Shown here piece by piece: positions 56,932 to 64,000 of a stretch of 64,000 nucleotides of DNA. Positions within the stretch are counted from its first letter, which is position 1, and each line of letters starts with the position of its first letter. The translations under genes were made by a program, and so were the position numbers. The notes beneath the pieces are model-generated. The model was not told the DNA's origin. It saw nothing but the letters and a program-made list of their open reading frames with translations, and did not search any database. The stretch is from Myotis daubentonii (taxonomy: Eukaryota > Chordata > Mammalia > Chiroptera > Vespertilionidae): positions 48,655,501 through 48,719,500 of the forward strand of contig NC_081844.1 in NCBI RefSeq assembly GCF_963259705.1, written 5' to 3'.

Positions 56932-59900
56932 TAAATTACTTTTAATATATTAGTGACATTGATAATTCTACTAGTACTTGATTTGTGTTTTTTCTTTTTC
57001 TCTGATCCTTAGTGTCTAAATGTTGCTGATAATTACTATAATGAATTTTTAAACACACCTGGTAAATTTTTTATATTACCAACTCCATGCAGCTGATCAC
57101 CATAACTGATATTTCTTCTTATGCACAGTGACTAGAAAAATATATTTCCAACATTTAAAGATTACAATAATTGAAAAACTTTATTGAATCACTCTTATAA
57201 ATGTTAGAATTATCTTTTTCTCCACCACTTTTCTTTTCTTAGAAACATTACAGATGCAAGTAGTCAATCTTCATTATCATGCGGTGTGGTTTCATCTACT
57301 TACAATGAAAATTTGCTTCACTGCAGTTCATTACACAGCTGATTTTCAACATTTTTGCTATCCCATTGATTCTTCATGAAACCATATCATTGCCCAATGG
57401 GATAGAATAAATTATTTCATTTAGATTCTTTTCTATCACCATATTAATAATGTATTGTGCAGCTGGTAAGATTTATTATTCTCTAATAGTATGTGGCTTA
57501 CAACTTCTTCTTCATCTTACTCAACAAAATTAATACAATGAGAGCACTATTATAATTGCAAGAGTTTTAAATCATACTTGAGAGAGTAACATTTCTTCAA
57601 TATTTCTAATAAATATGGGAATTAGTACATACATGCAATAATATTGTATTAGCATGTTTATTCTTAAAGTGTCCACTTTTAATCAATTTATTATACTTAC
57701 AGGAAAGAATATATGTTAGCAGAGTAGGGCATTAGTACATTCATACCTGTGGAGCTTTAACACTAAATCTTAAGCCCTTAAATGAAGTTTTTCCCTCTTT
57801 TACTCAAGCTAATCAAAGTTTTTACTTTGTTACAAGATATAAACATGAAACATATATAGACTAAGTGTGAATGGCTGCACCTACAAAAACATGTGAAATA
57901 CAATTGTGGTGTATTGGGAATTTGGATATTTAAATGCTACAAGTGACTTTGTCAGAAATAATGTTATCTTTGCAAGATGGTAGGTAATCCTGAATAAATG
58001 TTTTAGAGAAATAAAATTATTTCCTCAAGTTTAATGGTAGATATCCTTGTGAAAATCACAGTTTGTTAGAACCAGGTATTATAACACAAAACATTTATAT
58101 TTATATGTAAATTAGATTTATCTACTAATTTCAGATAATTTGGTGTTTTTTTATTGGTCTGTGAAAAAGTGGTAGTATATTCATAGGTTGAAAGACATAA
58201 CATATGAAGAGTTTATTCAAATCAACCCTTGGAACATAGTAAACCCTGATTAAATGAGAGTTTGTGCTATGTTATTATTATTATTATTATTATTAATTAT
58301 TAAAATGGTATTAGGTTGATTCCAGCCACTTTACCTTTGGAAGGTTTACACAGGCGTGTAACATCAGCACCTGTAGGCTGTCATCTTCTGATGCCTGTTA
58401 TTATAAATCTACTTTTTCTGTTAATAGTAAGTGTAAGAACAGGTTAAATTGAATATGATATCCTTGAGAGTTTACAAAATCTCATCTTGGGCCAGAGTTA
58501 CTGAGAGAGGCTACATTATAGGCAACTGATATGGGACATTTGAACTGGTAAGGCCTCTTCTTTCAGGTGGAGAGACTTCCTTACACTGAGGTAGATTGCA
58601 CATGAACTGTGAGCAACATGGTGAAGAAATGTGTTGTTTGACTAAGGACTTACACCAGGACACACAAAAAATGGATAATGAGAAAGAATAAAATAACCTC
58701 TTCTGTCCTTTCTGGACCCTGAGAGAGTATTAGAGGAGCTACACTCTGTTTTTTCCATGTGTTTATGTCAATGTTGAAATTTAACATTGCTCAGAAGCTC
58801 AAAGCTCATTATAATATTACATATTCCACCCACAAATACAAATCTGGATCAGAAAAGATTTCCACTCATCAATATGCATGGAGGTCAGGACATTTTCTTC
58901 CTACGGAGATGATATGACAGGTGCTAAGGAGCCTTTATTAGCCTTGTCCAATTATCCTCAAGAAAAATACAAATAGTTCTGTGGAGAATAGGGAAACCAA
59001 GTTACAAGTACCAGAGTGGAATGCATAACTGAATTGGTAGATTAAATTCTACCAAATTAGTAGCAATTTGAAAGAAACAGATTTAGAGAAACTGAAATAT
59101 TTTGGTTCCTGATCTCTCTCTTGTAACAAGTGGTGCCTTCTTATTTCGGCTAATGCTCAGAAAAGGTTTAAGTTGCTCCAGGGAAAGTGAGAATAAGATT
59201 ATTTATTTCAGTTAATAACATACGGAAGTGTAGTACAATATGAGTAGATCAATTAATTGTTTTCAACTTAACATTGAATGCAGCTTATCTCACTTTTGAT
59301 TCAGCTAAAAAGCCTGGAACAAATTAGCCTTAAGTCTTTTCTTTTAATACAAACTTGGACAAAATAATGTAAAAGTTAGGAGTTTGTAATTAATTCTATA
59401 AATTTAGGTGTAATAACAGGCAACATTGCTTATTTTCTTGTTGATGATTAATCCTCAATTAAAAATCGAATTGGTACTTGAGAGTAAGCTTTTGTCTGCA
59501 TTTTTACACATATTTAGAAATGTTTAGATATGTAGCAAAATAGGTTGTTGTTGGTGATGGGACTTCTTTATCTGAACTGATATTTTGAAAACAAACATTT
59601 AAGGAAGAATTTATGTCTGAAAGGAAACTAAGGGATTCTGAACTGCAAATTATTTTGATTTCAGAGTAATTTTCCTTTTGTCTTCATGCTTTAAGATACA
59701 TATTACCCAATATTTACAAATTATTGGTGTTACTTTGAAATTGGCAGACAAACATCTAAGCAGCTTCTTTTGCTCAAAGTAATAAAACAAATAAAGATTC
59801 CTAAGGATTTTTAACTTCCTACAGTTAAACTGTAGAAATGCATGTGGCCGTTTAGCAGGGCTTCAGTGTTGAAGAATCCAGGGGAAAAAAAACAAGTCAC

Positions 59901-61480
59901 TTTCACAACCGTAGTGGGTCCTTTTTATTTATATATTTTTTAAGCATTGACTGGAATATCTGGTCCAGTCACAGGAAAAGAAATATTAAAGTATCTTGGA
60001 ATGAGTGACCATATGTTACACAAATATGTTTAAATTAAAGTAGGTTGTGAAGCACAGCTTACTTCTTGATTTACTTGTGAAAGAACTTGGTGGAATTTTC
60101 TACTTGTGCTCTAAGCAAGGCCCCTGACAAGATAAAGCCCACAGGTGGCACTGGTGAGCAGATCAGTCATCCAGCTCAACCTGTCTCACACCACACCCAT
60201 GGGTGCACTTTCTTCCCTGCTTTGCTGCCCAGTTGTTTTAGTTAGCAAACACAAAAGGATGGGCCAATCACTGGGCCAAAGTAGAAAAATAGCTGTTTTT
60301 ATCCTTGCTTTTGCTTTAAATCTCATGTTATTACTCTTTTTTCTAAGTGAAGAAAGATAATGTATTCACTTTTTTTCTTGTATCAATAATGCTAATATGA
60401 GCTCAGAGGAAATTATGAATTATTTCTTTCCTAAGCGTCTAAGGTTCACAGGGTACAAGGAAATTTAAAAAAATAGAAAAGAAAAGAGAACATAAAATAT
60501 TTTCTCCTTCCATTTCTATTTTGAGAGAGTCCTTTCACAATGTTTCATATATACTAACCAAACAAAAAATTACAATAAATAAAGAATTGATTTATATACT
60601 TTAACTATTATATATATAATTTCTATTTAATATTATAGTATGAAAACTAATTTCATTCTGTGTATTACTGAACAGAGCAAGCAGAATATGGTTTGTTTTC
60701 TTTGGACATATGCCAAAATTAAATTGTTCCATTACAAGAAACTTAGTAAATTCCTGCCAACCCCAAAGAAACCAATAATGTGTACACTTGTAGTCTTGGT
60801 TGTTAACACTAAAGACAGTAATTTAGAGAACACATATGGTATTGCAATAATTTATTGTTTTGAAAAGGAAATTGCAAAAACTTTGTACTGAGATAAAACG
60901 GATTGGCAGGTGAATTATGTTCCTCAATAGAGTAAGTAATTTTAATGATTTTGTATAGATGGTAATGTCTCTCTACCTTAAAATGGATATCTGATAGTCC
61001 CAGTCAAAAAGACAATGAAATAGGGTGATAAAGATTATTTCCCTCTCAGAGTGTTGGAAACTTAAATTTATCTCTTTTTACATTTAACTTTATCATTTAA
61101 AAAATACTCAAAATGGTTAATGTTTTTGAAGAAAAATATATTGCAAGTTACTTTCCTTAAAACTAAAAGGATATTGACATATTTTACTCTCTTAAAATTT
61201 AGTTTTTGTCATAATTGAAAAAAGTAAGTTAGACAAAATATTTTATGGGCTGTGTGATAATGTTAAAAAGTGTCCCTTATGTTATTTAATATCTTTGTGT
61301 GCATTGAGGGATGTTTAAATTGCTAGGGTAAATATCTTGAAAATCTTATATTATTATGATCACTTCTCTTTCTTTGAAGAACATGTTGAATTTGTGGAGT
61401 ATGTTGATGCTTTAGGTTTTGTCAATAGAGAGATACATGTGCCACATGATAAGACAAAGTGTAATGGGTGAAGATTCAGA
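56932..61480. other. AT-rich unique-looking DNA
   Basis: 4.5 kb, the longest stretch without a recognised element. Contains (TTA)n at 58274-58299. Small frames (60145-60360, 60640-60891) have no family features or start context. I see no gene. Confidence 0.45.
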
Positions 61481-61890
61481 GCACAGCATTGGAGACAGAC
61501 TGCTTGGAATAAAATATTTTTTAATTGATTTCTGAGAGGAAGGGAGAGGGAAGAGAGATAGAATCATCAGTGATAAGAGAGAATCATTGATTGGCTGCCT
61601 CCTGCACACCCTACTGGCAATCAAGCCTGCAACCTGGGCAAGTGCCCTTGATCAGGAATCAAACCATGACTTCCTGATTCATAGGTCGGTGCTCAACCAA
61701 TACCCACACCAGTCGGGCTTGGAATCAAATCTTAACACTTATTTTGACTATATGAAAGTGGGCATATTGCATTCTTTGCATTTCTTATTTTCTTCAATTG
61801 TAACTGTGTCTTTGAAGGGTCCCTTCATAGCTGAAAACTATGTAGAGTAATAGCTAGTGCATAATAAGCTCTCAATAAATGTTAGATATT
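61481..61890 (+). repeat. MIR SINE split by a VES SINE
   Basis: MIR parts lie on both sides of the SINE: AGCACAGCATTGGAGACAGA CTGCTTGGAAT before, and CAAATCTTAACACTTATTTT GACTATATG, TTTCTTATTTTCTTCAATTG, then GTGCATAATAAGCTCTCAAT AAATG after. The order matches a MIR from head to conserved 3' end. Confidence 0.75.
61516..61716 (-). mobile_element. VES SINE inside the MIR
   Basis: ATTTTTTAATTGATTTCTGA tail side, ATTGGCTGCCTCCTGCACAC, GGTGCTCAACCAATACCCAC head (diverged). The flanking repeat GCTTGGAATAAAAT / GCTTGGAATCAAAT at 61502-61515 and 61717-61730 differs at one position. Confidence 0.9.
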
Positions 61891-61901
61891 TATATTATCA
61901 A

Positions 61902-62063
61902 CTAGAGGCCTGATGCATGAAATTCGTGCAAGAGTAGGCCTTCCTCCCCCTGGTTGCCAGCATCGGCTTCCCTCTGGCACCTGTGACCCGGGCTTTCCTC
62001 GCAGCCCGGGCTTCCTCCAGAAGGTCATCCGGCCTAATTAGCATATTATGTTTTTATTATAGA
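61902..62063 (-). mobile_element. Helitron unit F-like, short
   Basis: CTAG complement at 61902-61905 with A at 61901; hairpin partly decayed. The minus-strand 5' end is TC followed by TATAATAAAAACATAATATG at 62063, T at 62064. 162 bp. Confidence 0.88.
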
Positions 62064-63572
62064 TATGCTGTATACTTTGGCATCAGATAATCTTACCTTA
62101 GTTCTATGTTACTGGGTATATTCCATAATTAGGTGTATAGAGATGTATGCAGAGTGGAGCACATATATAATAAGAATTTAGATGACATGGAAATAACACC
62201 TTTCCCTTATTTCTCAGTTTTTACCTTTTTATTTAGCATTATCCAGGAGAAGACAGTTAGACTATTCTATTAATGATCCAATTTTATATACCAGGCAGTA
62301 TTTTTGAGGCTTTATATGTCTGTTATTAGTTTCTAGTTGTTCCCAAATTAGTTTTCTGAGATAAAAAGTTAAATCTAAAGTGAATACACATAATGTAATG
62401 AAAAAACATATGGATAGATATACTACTTTTTTTCTTGTACTTTAAAACCCTTCTACCTATGTATATATCTTGCTACTGGTAGAAGGAGAGAGGGTGTATT
62501 TGTGACTGTAGAAATTATTGAGAAGGAAAGAATGATTTTAAGAATAGTGAAAACTTTTAGAAACATCTTTTTTCTAAGTTAAAGTAATGTTTGCACTGCC
62601 TAATTGATTTCTTGACTGGAGAGGTAACCCTATACTCATTATGCATAAAGCAGACAGGGAGATTAGACAGGCAGGTTTTCCAATTCCTTCATGTGACTTC
62701 TGGAATTAGCCCAAGGTTCACAAGTGAATAAAAATAAACTTTTAAATTAATACTGTAATTCTTTATTAGACTCATTAATAATTACTGGCTCTTCCAATTT
62801 TGACAAGAGATATAATTTTTATTGGTCTTATTGGCGAATAGACTTTTGCCTATGGTAATGTTCTTGTCACACTCTCTTGCATACTTCCGAGAAAATAACA
62901 ATTAAAGTTAATAGAGTATTTATCATTATTTCAAAGCTGTACTCTTTTTTTCCTAATATGCAACTGCTAAGATCTGAATGCAACATTTGCATTTAAATTA
63001 ATTTCTAGGTGGGATTAAATGGCAGTTTGTAAAGCAAGTAAAATAAGTGTAGAAATATACCTGATTTAATAAAATAGCTATTATTTATTTAGTCCTTTAG
63101 GTATTCCATATATTATGGTAATATAGCCTTAGCTTTACTCTTTATAACAAGGCAAATATTTACCTGAATATTAAACAATTAAGAAACAGAGTTCAAAGTT
63201 ACACATACAAGGAATAATGTGAAATTGCCATTTTTGACTTTTGTTTTTAACAGAAGCAATTTTATGATTTAACTATTAAGTGACTGGGCCATGCTTAGCA
63301 TCTATAATTTCCTGCCTTCTTGGCACTTTTCACTATGTCTCTGTCTCACCTTGTCTTGGAAATATTTCCAGTGAAGACAGAAAATTTTGTAACATGTTAT
63401 AGTTTAGGAAAGCTAGATATAAAAAATATGGAGAGTCTTATAAGTATTCATTTCTAAGCATAGATGTGCTTTCAGAGAACTTACATTCAGCTTTTTAAAG
63501 GTTCAGTTTTAAGTTTCCTGATCCATGTTTTACATAAATGTCTGTTTTTATAATGCTGTTGGTTTTAAGACA
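62064..63572. other. AT-rich DNA, nothing recognised
   Basis: No supported feature. Confidence 0.45.
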
Positions 63573-64000
63573 TCCTATATAAGAAAAGCCTAATATGCAA
63601 ATTGTCCCCTTGACCGGGAGTTCGACTTGGAATTCAACCGCTCGCTATGATGTGCGCTGACCACCAGGGGGCGGCGCAGGACATGGTGGGTGTTGGCGAT
63701 GCGGTGCTGGCAGCGGGTGGCAATGGAGCACTGCTGGCCGCGATGGGTCCTAATGAGAGCAGGACCTTGGTGGGATGGTGGAGCAGGTGAGCAGGCAGCA
63801 CCAGACCAAGGCAGATGGGAGCGGGGCTGCTGCCTGGCTCCCAGGCGCTCAGAGAGCCAGGCGGAGGCCTGATGAATCAGGCAGAGAGGGGGACGCGGGG
63901 ACCCAGGGGTCCAGGTACTGCCCAGGGCACAGATATCAGCTGAGACCTGCCCTTCCACACCAGACACTCGCTCTTTGATCACCAGCCAGGCTTAAGGACT
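63573..64000 (+). mobile_element. Helitron unit E, 3' end outside the window
   Basis: TC followed by CTATATAAGAAAAGCCTAAT and ATGCAAATTGTCCCC; A at 63572. Body like 46436-46695 (CTATGATGTGCGCTGACCAC). The 3' hairpin and CTAG are not reached by 64000. Frames on both strands here are due to GC-rich content. Confidence 0.9.

Noticed and set aside
60145..60360. 71-codon frame with a hydrophobic C-terminal end
   Set aside because: A single short frame in AT-rich DNA with no recognised family or gene context.

Overview
The window looks like intergenic or deep intronic DNA from a vespertilionid bat. Three lineage markers support this. (1) Many non-autonomous Helitrons of the HeliBat type: they start with TC, end in CTAG after a GTGCAC...GTGCAC hairpin, and sit between a host A and a host T. 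Among mammals such elements are known from Vespertilionidae. (2) About seventeen tRNA-derived VES SINEs. (3) A 203 bp SPIN-type hAT element with an intact 8 bp target duplication. I found no host protein-coding exon, tRNA, rRNA or CRISPR array. The only intact, family-recognisable reading frame belongs to a LINE-1-derived element.

Layout. 1-4.5 kb: AT-rich DNA, a MIR, a minus-strand composite Helitron (1489-3108) and a short Helitron. 4.6-11.5 kb: VES SINEs, an old L1, a D-type Helitron (5667-6336), the SPIN element (9370-9572), and an L1 split by a Helitron at one AT dinucleotide (10805-11323). 11.6-18 kb: hAT, L2/MIR and L1 fossils, then a decayed class III-like endogenous retrovirus (pol frame 13949-14644) followed by a truncated Helitron. 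18.7-25.5 kb: VES SINEs (one with a roughly 270 bp purine microsatellite), hAT fossils and LTR-like DNA. 26.9-31.6 kb: three young L1-lineage insertions with target duplications, including a full-length half-L1 (HAL1-like) element with an intact 281-aa ORF1 and no ORF2 (27144-29041), then ancient L1 ORF2 remnants. 32.2 kb: a small TA-flanked Tc1/mariner-like MITE. 35.9-42 kb: four Helitron units (an A-C composite, C and D), a MaLR-like LTR and a second, degenerate ORF1-only L1 (40503 to about 42060). 42-46 kb: mostly unannotated AT-rich DNA. 46.4-50.5 kb: a small Helitron and a 3.5 kb head-to-tail array of five Helitron units (A-B-C-A-B). 52-64 kb: small Helitrons, VES SINEs, L1 3' ends and a MIR split by a SINE.

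Helitrons form 19 units at 13 loci and cover about 10 kb, or 16 percent. Units share ends but differ inside. The A unit lacks the terminal hairpin and always lies 5' of a B or C unit that has one, which suggests terminator read-through built the composites. Long frames inside Helitrons come from 46-82 bp minisatellites and are not genes. Family names rest on recognition of termini and motifs by eye; no database search was possible.
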